Shown: positions 27,237 through 37,311 of the stretch, one piece after another
How the letters are laid out: each line of letters opens with the position of its first letter
Position numbering within the stretch: the stretch's first letter is position 1
From: Rachycentron canadum
Taxonomy: Eukaryota; Chordata; Actinopteri; Carangiformes; Rachycentridae
Direction of reading: 5' to 3'
Length of the DNA: 64,000 nt
NCBI GenBank assembly: GCA_038496675.1
Contig: CM076658.1
Span: forward strand, 10,421,940 to 10,485,939
Position numbers and translations under genes: made by a program
Notes under the pieces: model-generated
Database searches by the model: none
Told to the model about the DNA's origin: nothing
What the model saw: only the letters and a program-made list of their open reading frames with translations

Positions 27237-27976
27237 CCTCATATCTCGGTTTGCAAGTCACTTTGGATAAAATAATGAAATGTACTAAATGTAATGTAAA
27301 AATTATTTGTACACACAATCATGTAGTGAAAAACTGTTACGGTGACAGCCCTAATCTGAGCTTAGAGGTCTTTTATTTGTCTTTATTGTTACAGTTTGTA
27401 CGCAACTTTCCCAATTGAAAACAGAATATTTCCCCACGTATTAATGATTTCAAATGGATTTAAATATCAAAACTATTTCTCTATCGTGTTTTCATAGCCG
27501 CACATGCAGGCGAGTGTCCTGTTGAACAGAGGAGGTTATGTTGGCAAATGTAGAGCAACGTGAGGGTTAAGAACCAAATATTTCTGAGCGTAATTAAACC
27601 CAGACGCACCACGCTGTGAAAGCCAACCTGACATTTTCTCCATTTCTCAGCTAAGATTAAAAAAAACAACAACAACAAAAAAAAAAAAACACAAGGCCCA
27701 TTTCAGCAGTTGCCCTGTACCTGTGCATCCCAGTATGTCACACATGCCGATGATGAACAATATCCGGGAGGAGGACGCGGGCCTCGGCAGAGGATACTGC
27801 CCCAGTCTTCTGTGGCCCTTCCGCTTCGGCAGCATTTGCAGGACAGCGAACAGGAGGCTGAGAGCGGCGCTGCCCAGGCTCAGAGCCGCGAACAGCTCGG
27901 GCTGGAAGCCGACCACGAACTCCGTCGCCGGGTCCCGGTTCGGGCAGCAGAAGGTCTCCAGCCGGGGGGATGCCAT
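21501..27976 (-). CDS. gpr143: GPR143 (OA1): melanosomal G-protein-coupled receptor
   Basis: Nine exons on the minus strand: 27721-27976, 26171-26280, 25299-25393, 24899-24991, 24474-24583, 24274-24382, 23564-23681, 23192-23447, 21501-21604. All phases agree; product 416 residues (human 404). The start MASPRLETFCCP matches human GPR143, as do the first-loop sequon N108-N-T, extracellular cysteines C118 and the Cys of SDCEQG, and the third-loop block SLLKGRQGIYTENERR. The protein is a seven-pass receptor of melanosomes and lysosomes in pigment cells; loss in humans causes ocular albinism type 1. The dileucine sorting residues (L225-L226) are intact, but the C-tail Trp-Glu sorting motif reads Trp-Asp (W332-D333). 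The conserved tail SDAISVLSEG is followed by a more acidic fish-specific end. The frame stays open upstream of the chosen ATG; that ATG was chosen by homology. Confidence 0.96.
21605..23191 (-). other. gpr143: gpr143 intron 8
   Basis: The longest gap between late gpr143 exons. It holds the Tc1-type palindrome at 21725-21800 and a second imperfect AT-rich hairpin near 21879-21919 (ATTGTATTGT facing its complement). Otherwise it is AT-rich with no coding signal. Confidence 0.7.
21725..21800. mobile_element. Collapsed Tc1-type terminal-repeat palindrome
   Basis: Arms of 23 bases at 21725-21747 and 21778-21800 are reverse complements with one mismatch, around a 30-base centre. The arm core CAGTACCAGTCA is the start of terminal repeats I know from fish Tc1-like transposons, and the bases after it (AAGTGGTTGGTTACCCATTC) resemble a decayed continuation. 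It is best read as an internal-deletion remnant in gpr143 intron 8. It sits next to an ATATAT run at 21714-21724. Confidence 0.6.
25194..25242 (+). mobile_element. Fragment resembling a fish LINE/SINE 3' tail
   Basis: GAATTTCCCAGTTTGGGATCAATAAAATAAATCTATC-type sequence resembles the 3' ends of several fish non-LTR retrotransposons, which finish with a GGGATCAATAAA motif and short tandem units. Only the tail is visible, in gpr143 intron 3. The assignment rests on pattern memory, not on a search. Confidence 0.45.
27181..27232. repeat. (GA)25 microsatellite
   Basis: About 25 uninterrupted GA dinucleotides in gpr143 intron 1, directly upstream of a SINE-like tail. Confidence 0.95.
27251..27302 (+). 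mobile_element. SINE 3' tail (CACTTTGGATAAAA type)
   Basis: GCAAGTCACTTTGGATAAAAT followed by ACTAAATGTAATGTAAA matches the widely shared 3' tail of fish SINEs, which typically reads GTCGCTTTGGATAAAAG..CTAAATG. The GA repeat occupies the place of the SINE body, so this is a truncated copy. Confidence 0.6.
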
Positions 27977-28027
27977 CAGGGAGCGGGGACCGGAGAGGGA
28001 GAAAGAGAGAGGAAGAAGTGGGCTACG

Positions 28028-28032
<5 letters not shown>

Positions 28033-28076
<44 letters not shown>
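28033..28076. repeat. (GT)22 microsatellite in gpr143 leader or promoter
   Basis: Uninterrupted GT repeat (CA on the gpr143 strand) 57 bases upstream of the gpr143 ATG. The frame through it stays open and would encode alternating Thr-His. Confidence 0.95.
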
Positions 28077-28078
<2 letters not shown>

Positions 28079-28152
28079 GTTAGAAGAAGCAGAAAAGAGG
28101 AGAGGAAATGAGTCCATGACCCAACTCTCTGACAAATCACGGGGCTGAATCA

Positions 28153-28159
28153 TCATGTG
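28153..28159 (+). promoter_or_regulatory. gpr143: M-box / E-box (TCATGTG) upstream of gpr143
   Basis: TCATGTGCT lies about 177 bases upstream of the gpr143 start codon and matches 9 of the 11 positions of the M-box AGTCATGTGCT. MITF, the pigment-cell master regulator, binds this motif, and GPR143 is a known MITF target in mammals. Occupancy in this species is inferred. Confidence 0.5.
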
Positions 28160-28676
28160 CTTCCATTTAATCCCTGCAGTTGTAGCTTAACTGTGCCACA
28201 ATGCAAGAGACCCACAAAAGACTGTTGTGTGATAGTGATGTAGTTCTGAATTTAGGTGAGTTCATTGGACATGAGCAGCATCTCTGAGGGAAACACAGGA
28301 GATTCTGGTGTGATAAACGTTATCAGTGGGGGAGAGAATTGTCTTGGGACCAATAATTACTGACAATTAGACACCAGCAAACTGCAAGAGAACACAACAA
28401 CTTGAGGGGGAAGACTACAAGCCACACACGACACAACACATATTATCAACAACTCTGTGAGTGTGGACACTGTGTACTCAGCCTATTTTACTCAACCGAC
28501 ACATAAAGTCATCATTACATTCATCAATCACTCAACATGGGATGAGAGAGAGTCACTCTGTGAAACATCAGTGTCCCTCGAAACACACACGGACTCATCA
28601 TCCACCATCCAGCCCTGTCACATCTAGACTTGAAGACCAGTGTGTGAGTAGCTTTTTGAACACTGCATTATAGATA

Positions 28677-28683
28677 TCATGTG
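28677..28683 (+). promoter_or_regulatory. gpr143: Second M-box (TCATGTG) about 700 bases upstream of gpr143
   Basis: TCATGTGCT again, the same 9-base core and orientation as at 28153. Two identical cores within 530 bases upstream of a pigment-cell gene suggest MITF regulation, though a 7-mer can also occur by chance. Confidence 0.35.
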
Positions 28684-30419
28684 CTGTGGACTGATAAAAC
28701 AAACAGGTGTAAAAGAGTGACTTCGAGTTGTATTTATGAGAGGACGTAAAATGAATGCCCTGTTTTCTCTTTGCCGAGGTCACGACCTGTCTGCCGAAGA
28801 GTCAAAAGTAAATAAATCGATCTTACACAGAAATGGGAAACCTGAGAATAAATTAGGCTCAGTCCATTTCTTAGATCCATGATAAGGAAGGTGACATTTG
28901 GTGCACTTCGCTTGCATGGGTCAGCCGAGTCTTGCACCAGGATGTAGAGCCTATGCTTGAACCCCCCCCCCACCAGTATGTATGCAGCTCGACGGTCGCT
29001 GCGGCCAGATGCAAGAGGGGCCGCGGCAGCTGCTGGATCTGCTTCCTTGGCCTGAGATCTGAGAAGACTGGTGGACATTTGAAGCAGATTTATTTGAGAA
29101 TCAAAGCATCAAGGGATTTCATTATTCTGTACTACAGAGAGGGCATTCACTGAGTTTGTACAATGGTATTCTAATCCATATGCACCTTCCCTGACAAGGC
29201 ACAAAGTCAATTGTATGGCAAACTTGTAGCCTGATGCCAGGGATTAACAATTCCCCGAGGAGTATAGTTTGGGCATTGACTTGCTGTTAGCTCGTCTGCT
29301 CTCTGTTGCTGCCCTCTGCTGGTCTGCATATCATCTGACTGGAGCTCTCAGGTCTGTAGACTTAGCAGGACCTGTACATTTGGGAATAGCTGTGCGTGAA
29401 ACTGCAGCTGCTACTATTACACATTATTGTGTTGCACTCCCACTAACCTAAATCAATAATCACATGGTCGTGTCCTAGTACATGTTTGCTACTAGTTAAA
29501 CTGGATTTATTTTATTTTCATATGATACATATATTGTGTGGGAATTTACCTCGGACTCTTTGAGGAAATTCTCTTTCTAGTTGTTGCCTTGGGAGAAGTC
29601 AGAGGTCACTGCACCTGCTAGGGACTCAATTATTTACTCAAAGACACTAAAGCAGAGCAAAGTCTTGTCAAGATGCATTTGAAAGTCTGCTCTTTCACCT
29701 ATCCACCTTTAGGTGAGTCTGAAAAAAGATTTAATATATTACTTTTAAGTTCCCATATTTTGCATTTAAGAGCACTTTCTAAACATTTAGTAAATAGCTC
29801 ATAACACACTATAATGTAGGCATAATATATGCCTACATATACAGATATAAAGACATTTTAAAGTACCTACAGGGGGAGTTATAGCTGTTGATAAATACAG
29901 TGATAATGCCTAATTCCTATGTAAATTTAGCCAGGGACATAAAATTAAAAAAAGGCACTGCTGTGTTGTCTTAGATCAGAGAAGAAATAAACGCTGATGT
30001 TATATCATTAAACACAGACCGACAACAACTTTGCACATGACTCATTCATTTCCCTTCATTTTATTCAACTTCAACCATTGTCCTCCCCGGACACCCCCTG
30101 TCTCTCCTGCTGGAGAGGATGGGTGTGGTACAGTCTCAAATTACACACAAATTACAGACCTGCTCAACAGGCCCCTCTGCTTTTTCCCCTGCACCTTCAT
30201 TGGTTGAGACACAGCCGCTACATTCAACCAGCCTGCTTCCTGCATCGCAAGTACTTTGTCTGAGAGGAAATGACATCACAGCGCTGAAAACAGATGAGGA
30301 CCAAACATGTTTCAGATGTGTTTTGACTTCGAGTTGGACACAGTTCAGCCTCTAGTCCAAAAGTCTATGAAGCAAAACAACCAGGCCATTAAATAGCTTT
30401 TGGAACGACACTATGAAAT

Positions 30420-33400
30420 ATGTCCTCTGGCCACAAAGAGACGCCGCGAGACACTACATGTCAAAGTGGAACTGTTGGTTCTTTCTCAAACCCTTTGATG
30501 AGTGGTGAGTAGCTGCTGGCAGCATGAGCTCTCAGTGCAGCTGGAGTGTATTTACTGCTTTACACAAAGTCTTTCATCATGTCATTTTTAATTCATATTG
30601 ATGGAGTTTTTAAGTATGATACTGAGTAAGACTATTATTATTTATGTGTTTACACCTAGATGAGGAATCAGACTGGTCTCCAATTCATGATGCAGCCTTT
30701 AATGGAAGTGTCCTCACTCTGAAAACACTCATTGCTCAGGTAATTAGATTTTTTAGGATATGTTAAAGGGCCATTACACTGCATGATTAGATCATTGTAA
30801 CATTACATTTTTACATGTTGGAAATATTTTGCTTCTTCCAATTTATCATATATGTGAAATGCTCAATTTTTCTTTAATAGAATATGAAATAATTCATTAC
30901 TCAAAATTTTGAAATAATAATATCTTAAGGGTGACTCTTGACTTTGGAACAAAACTCCAGTATTTCTGAATCTACATGTGCCTTGCTCATAGGGTAAATG
31001 TGTAAATCTGAACACACTGGACCAGGTCTCTCCCCTTCATGGAGCGTGCATACAGGGACACGTGGCTTGTGCCAAGCTTCTGATGGAAAATGGGGCAAAT
31101 GTCAGTAAGGCATCATCTGTGCGTTGTGTGTTTTTGTGAGTGCAACTGAATTCAAGACAGTCCCATATAATGACAGTATGTTGCGTTTCTTCCTTGAAAT
31201 AAACTCCTTAATCCTGTTCTAGTCTAGTTAGGAGGCAGTCGTATCAATTATTCATAGGTTTAACATCACACCAAGGTGAAGGTGCATTTTAGTAAGAGAT
31301 TAACAAGGATATGGGCACATCCACGAATCTTTAATAAGATAAGACAAGAAAACATGACGTGGTTACATCACCACATGTCTGATGGCATATCTACAGTAAA
31401 TATTGTGCTATATAAATATAATAGTTGGATGATGTTTTGCTACAGGTTCATAAAATTGTGTTATTGCTACTTTAATGTTACTTACAAATACTTATTTATA
31501 TCACTTTACTGACACTTGTCCTCGACCTCAGCATTTAATTGAAAAGTTCAAAGATAATTTAGAGGCTCTTCTAAAAATGACACTTACTAATGTTAGGTAA
31601 ACAGCTCAAATGTGGATGGACGGACTCCTCTGTCAGAAGCCTGTGCCCGGGGCCATGAGACCTGTGTGCTGCTACTCCTTCAACACGGAGCGACTCCTGT
31701 AGGGGCCACTGAGTCCAGCTCTCCAATCCACAGGGCTGCAGCCAAAGGTTAGGGGTCACATTCCTCTGCATATATGCATGGATAATCTATGCTGAACCAG
31801 CTTAGTCAGTCACTACAAAATGCACAAGGAGAGCCCAAACATAAGAAAAGCTCAGACATAATGACAAAATGTGTGCCAACAATTGTATATTCTTCCTTGA
31901 GATGTCTAGGACAAGGAAATATCAATGCAGATCCTCATCTTACTAATCTTTGATGATTCTGGTAACTCTCTCCAGGTCACCCAGAGTGCATTGCACCTCT
32001 TGTTCAATATGGTGCAGATGTGGATCAGTATATCGACCAGACAGGTTCTCCCCTCCTTGTTGCATGCTCCAATCAGCATCTGAGTACTGTGAGGAAACTG
32101 CTTCAGCTTGGTAAGAAAACATCTCATGTAAACTTAACTTTATCATTTGCTTTTCTTAAGTAATCAAACCACAGAGTATACATACTCCATTAGAAGTATA
32201 TCTTAATTGTACTAAAATAAACATACACAAAGTATGATCAGTACTTAAAGGGGGAATTCCACCTTTACAAACCAGAGTCTGTTTATAGGCTTTGGATGGC
32301 AACAGTGTGTATTTGAAAAAGATTTATAAAGCCTTCTGTGGTGTCAGATGAAGGCTCAGTGAAATCTAATAAATCTACTTAAGCCAGCATTGGCTGAAGC
32401 TGAGCGGGTACAAGCTTTAAAATAATTTTAAAAAAGAACAATAAGGGGGTTGTGGAGTCAGAAGGAAGTGAGTGGTGTCACTGGTTCTGCTGCATTTTCA
32501 TTGCATTTACTCAAGTTTATTACTTAAAGGAAATATTGTACTAATAATATAATATAATAATTACTTTTTACATACAAAACAATGTAGGCTGTACTACGCA
32601 AGTGACATTCTCAGTGATGGCCTTTTACTTGAAATTTACTATCTTTATATTTCAGAAATGCTACTTGAACTTAAATATAAAGTATAGGAGTATTTCCTCC
32701 ACAACTGCAGAATCATCATATAATTTGTTTATCATTTGTAAAACTTATATTTGTAAAAAAAAACAAAAAACAAAAAAAAATGTAATGGAGCTTAAAGTAC
32801 ATGTGGTGGAGTAAAAATATAAACTCAGTTTGTGTTGTGCTTCACTTAAAGTGAAATAAATCTTTGGTCTAACTTATTTGAATATTTATAACTGGAGTAA
32901 ATGCAGTCTAACTGGGAAATTATTTTTATGTAAGCAATAAAGAGGATAAATGTTTCCTTTATGCTCTCTGCTGTAGAAGAAGAAAGGCATTAACTGAACT
33001 GCCAGAGATGCTCAGATCAGTTATGTAATGGGAGGGTATTGTACCTCATTCGTCTCTTCTCTCCATCAGGTGCCAGCGTGAACAACAGTGTGTCTGGAGT
33101 CTCGCCCCTGCACGTCGCTGCTCGTCTGTCCAGCCCAGAGTTGGTGTCTGTCCTGCTTGAGCACGGGGCCGACCACTCCCTCAGGAACCTAGAGGGCAAA
33201 CAGCCGCAGGACCTCGCACCTCCCAGCAGCCTGGTGGAGAAGTTGCTGAGACAAGCAGGAGGTACTCAGTCCAAACAAACTAACCAGATAGTCTGACTGA
33301 AGATTTTAAAATTGGGCATTGAGCAGTAGCCACTAATCAAAGCATCTCTCTGACATGGCTGCTGCTCCTCCCATCCCAGGAGTGCCTCCTCTCATCCAGC

Positions 33401-33585
33401 TGTGCCGGCTGAACATCAGGAAGACCGTGGGCAAACAAAGGCTTGGTGGAATTCATGACCTTCACCTCCCACCAGAACTGAAACTGTATCTCCTCTACCA
33501 ATCAGACTCCCAGGGAGAACTAATGAACTGGAAAAACCCAACTTTTAAACCTCAGAGTCAGAGTAATTCACTTCTAGGTCAATAG
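30420..33585 (+). CDS. asb9: ASB9-type ankyrin-repeat / SOCS-box ubiquitin ligase adaptor
   Basis: Seven coding exons: 30420-30504, 30660-30739, 30993-31100, 31597-31747, 31976-32110, 33070-33261, 33380-33585. Product 318 residues, phases consistent. About six ankyrin repeats fill residues 34-225 (the recurring pattern is TPL..AC..GH..CV.LLL..GA). A SOCS box at 251-291 has an Elongin-BC box (PPLIQLCRLNIRK) and a Cullin-5 type segment (LHLPPELKLYLL). Such proteins recruit substrates to Elongin B/C-Cullin 5 ligases; human ASB9 targets creatine kinase B. ASB9 and ASB11 are close relatives. The N-terminus SNPLM..DEESDWSP matches human ASB9, while parts of repeat 2 and the SOCS box are as close to ASB11, so the paralogue call is less certain than the family. 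The final 27 residues after the SOCS box have no human equivalent. Confidence 0.85.
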
Positions 33586-34704
33586 GGGGTGGACTTGCAC
33601 AATCTTGCAGACAGATGACAATGTCCTGGCTCATAGTTGTGATAGTAACCAACAGTAATTCTGCTTTGTGACAGATTCTAAAGATAAGTCTAGACATAAA
33701 ACTCTTACAGCAAGATTTGATCATTAAATATTCATGAACAGCAATATATTCATGTTTAAAATGAGAATATGGCCCAATAATATTATTAATGGTAGTTTAA
33801 TTTACTGCAATGATATTTTTAATATTACACAAGTCAGCTAATATTCCTTTTTTTGTTATCTGTGACAAAAAGACAGTGAATGTGAATGAGGGTTTTACTG
33901 GACCTTGTAGTACAATTCTTTTCAGCACACAAATGATCTGACAGCACAGATAACTTATCTCCATCTGAGCCATTTCAGAAGATCCTGTGATGGTGGAACA
34001 CAAGACTTGAACGCACACCGAACGACTACCACGACATGACAGATCACACTAATGTGTTTTCCTCACACTCCTAAAATCACGATGAAGACACACAACTGAA
34101 GCCATCAGATATTGTAGGTGCAGCCTTCAGGCTGGATGGGAAAGATATCTACCAGCAGGCCTTTGTTTCATTGGCTAGCGGACATGCAGCTGAATGCTTC
34201 TGCTTTTCGCAGTAATTTCATGCTCATACTCTTCTCAGAACTTTGCCCGAGATAAACCGGTAACTGTGAGTCAGCATTAACTGAATACAAACCACCGCTG
34301 AGAAAAGCTCTTATTTTGCCCTTTTTGTTTGTTTGGTTTCAAATGTGTTTAAGTATTATTAAATGCTGATATAAGATTACTACTAGCCTATTGTACACAT
34401 GCTTTGAAATGTATCACAATTAAACTGCACACACTGTGAATTCTGCCTACAAAAATAACTATATATAAATGTTTCTGTATACAGACAGAAGAAACATGCT
34501 TATTCTTTACTCACTGTAAAAACAGTGTTACGTGGTTGTGCACAGGATGTGTTGTGATATTATGCAAGTTATTCAGTTTAAAAAAAATAAAAAATAAAAA
34601 AAAATCAGCTCTTTCCCCAGAGTCTAAAGTATATTTTTAAAAACAAGCACAACACAAGGATCAAGCTCAACAAAAAAAGAAATGTAAACATTTACTGTAT
34701 GGGG

Positions 34705-34710
34705 AATAAA
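34705..34710 (+). terminator. asb9: Possible polyadenylation signal AATAAA for asb9
   Basis: A canonical AATAAA about 1.1 kb after the asb9 stop. Other AT-rich near-matches lie earlier (ATTAAA near 33723 and AATAAA within an A-rich run near 34587), so the used site is uncertain. Confidence 0.3.
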
Positions 34711-37015
34711 CTAGACAAAACATTATATTTTTTGTATGAAGTAATATTTTAACCCATCTGAGAAAAAGAACTCAGGTATTTATCATCTTATAATTTACTT
34801 GTGGCGCCTTATTTCCTATTGTAATAGCCTGAGGAGAAGAGAGGGCACTACAACCAAGATGGAGCAATGATTGACACAATTTTTGACTCCCATTAATTCA
34901 GATGACAGAAACCGAAGAATACCTTTTTTTTTTTTTTTTTTTTTTAAATTTAGGTCATCTCTTCTCTTTATTGCCCAAATCTAGTATTTTGGATGTGCTG
35001 GCTGATTTCATGGTAATCTTTTGTTTATCCGCTGCCTCGAGCAGGAACATGCAATTCAAAACAGATTTCTTCTTCTTGATTCTCTCAATAGTTTGGTTCA
35101 CACAAGTCTATAAATATTGAATGTGAGTGAGGCATCATTTGTAATGTTGCCAAGGCTACTAGCAGCCTGTCAGCTGTCACCAACCGTTCCGAAAACTCTT
35201 CAAGGGCTCACTGACCTTTGACCTGTGTGCTTTTCTGTGCATTCGGCCAATCAGTGGGGCTGACAGAAAACACAGGAAGGGAAAGCAGAAAACGGACTCG
35301 GGGTAGATGATGAAGACAGTAAAGCAGATACTTCTGGGGTATGGACAGTACAATATGCACTGAAACATATGAGTCATTTTTATGTTCCTTCACAGATATT
35401 GGAACTGAGTAATTTACCATTGCTGTATTATAAGCATTGATTTCAATAGGACACTTAGAGAGATGATGAGGAGGGCTGTGTGGTTCACTGTGAACATCAA
35501 TGCCCTCTTCATAGTGAAAAAAGCAACTGTTGCTCAACTCACCCACACCCTTCTTGTTAAACGCGGCACTCATTAACTTTCCATTGATCGCCCTGTCCCA
35601 ATTTGCCACTTGAACTAAATCATCGTCCCTTCAAACATTGCATGAGTGCCAGGGGCCAGCCACACATTGAACCGGGCTTCGACTTTACTGGTGTGTAATG
35701 TTAAATCGATATCGTGGAGCAGCTTCTGACTTCAGAAGCTGTCGGGCACGACGTACAGTACACACTCCTTGTAATTAGCAACACCTACACAATCAGGTGA
35801 GACAAGTCTGTCTGGAAATGACTGCCACACGACAGCTCAGCCATGTTCCACTTCAACTGTCATGGCATAACTGATGGTGGTGTTGTGTTTTGCCCTGTGC
35901 GTTGCAGTGTGTCTGAACGACCTCTCGAGTTCAGTCAGGTGCTATGTGGCTCTGACATGCACTTAAAAATCAACCCACCTATGTGTGATAGCAAAGCTTT
36001 TACTTTTATTCTCTGGAGACTAGCACTCCATTAACCCCCATCTGGTTTTTGAGTACATAGGCACTTACTACCCAAATAGTGCAAAATGCACTTCTTACTG
36101 GGAGTTTAAGTGAAACACACACATGAAAGTTTTACATCTAGCGCTTAAAACTATCCAGTTCCTTCTGCAAACAGCTAATAATGGACAGAGGAGAAGGAAC
36201 CATATGATGGGTTACCACTAATATAGAATGAGTTGCAGAACAATGCAATCTTCTGGGAATAAACATTTTGTGGCGGCCAAAACAGCCCAGTGTTTATAAT
36301 CAGAGCTGGATTAGTTTACTCATTATTGCTAGAATCTTTCTAATTATCCCTCGAATGCAAGAAGCCACCACCTACTATGAACACGCTGCAAATGTTGCTG
36401 CCAGACAACCCTTATGTGCAAACATTTAATAACCAAATTGTAATCATTGCTTGTGCGGCTGGCTCATGTTCTGATTGCTCCGAGCTGGATCTTGTTATAG
36501 ATATCAGTGCTTCCCACTAAGCTACAAGTGGGTTGTGCCGTGTCCTTGTACTCGCCAGTAATTGCTTTGGTATTTTTAGTTTGCAAGTGTCGGGGTAATT
36601 AAAACAAATGGAGGAGATAGTGGAGACAGAGATCTCCTGTGGCTTCTTGGTCTGAGTGTGGAGAGGTTTAGTTAGGTCATACACGGCAATGTTTTCAATT
36701 AGACACCGTCGCACTAATGAGGGTTTATTAAAGAGTGTGAATACTTATGCAAAACAGGACAACTGAGTGGCTACAACATCTACATCGCAAAATAAAGGAG
36801 GTTGTGTAGATGATCTTTGAAATTATACAAGTTTACTTTATCTCAGTCTGCCTGAACTATACCAGGAGGAAAGTATTGTAATGTTAAAAAAATAAGATTA
36901 GTTGAAAAAAAGTTTATTTTAGATTCTGTAGATTTATATAATGTAAAAAATTGTACATCATGATCAGAAAAATAACTTATCTTTACTAAATATTGTGACT
37001 TTTGCAATAAATACA

Positions 37016-37021
37016 TTTATT
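37016..37021 (-). terminator. mospd2: Polyadenylation signal AATAAA (minus strand), likely mospd2
   Basis: TTTATT on + reads AATAAA on -, about 290 bases after the mospd2 stop codon. Confidence 0.5.
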
Positions 37022-37311
37022 TTTCCATGATCAGTTTTTAAAAAACAAATTAATGATTTGTTAAAAGTGTCTCTCTTGTAACTTGCAAGTGCCTGAAAAG
37101 AGACAAGTACAATCTTCTCATATAGTAACTCCACAATAACTCACATGTCCCTAATGTCAGCGCTCCTCCTCTCCATAACAACAGCCTCTAGGGAGAGCAG
37201 GGGAGGAGAGGGGAGTGCACAGTGACGTCCCTCGGGTGGTCGTCTTTGGCCCCACTGAAACCGTCTGTGTGTCTGTTGTTGACCAATGCAGGCGGAGGGA
37301 GTCGTGGCATG

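Larger units (their letters stand above)
27977..30419. other. Intergenic region between gpr143 and asb9 (divergent genes)
   Basis: The two genes point away from each other, so this 2.4 kb must hold both promoters. Seen: the GT repeat, two M-boxes, a C-run at about 28961-28971, and a GC-richer patch at 28980-29060. Two short ATGs precede the asb9 start. One is a 9-codon uORF at 30367-30396; the other is an out-of-frame ATG at 30413 that overlaps the asb9 start. No further gene was recognised. Confidence 0.6.
33586..37311. other. Intergenic and 3' UTR region between asb9 and mospd2 (convergent genes)
   Basis: Holds the 3' ends of both genes. Contents: AT-rich sequence, a 23-T run at 34924-34946, a single open frame of 133 codons on the minus strand (35208-35609) without recognisable similarity, and mospd2 polyadenylation candidates near 37016. 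Human ASB11 lies beside ASB9, but no second ASB gene is visible here. Confidence 0.6.

Noticed and set aside
27710..28148. Overlapping plus-strand frames of 133 and 141 codons opposite gpr143 exon 1
   Set aside because: They are antisense shadows of a GC-rich exon and the GT repeat. The minus strand carries the conserved receptor start.
30420..33585. Calling the ankyrin/SOCS gene asb11
   Set aside because: Overall identity to ASB9 and ASB11 is similar, but the N-terminal exon (SNPLM and SDWSP) matches ASB9 and not the hydrophobic ASB11 N-terminus. Some doubt remains and is stated in the entry.
35208..35609. Open frame of 133 codons on the minus strand between asb9 and mospd2
   Set aside because: No recognisable domain and no supporting neighbouring exons. 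Its composition matches flanking non-coding DNA. Random frames of this length are expected in 64 kb.
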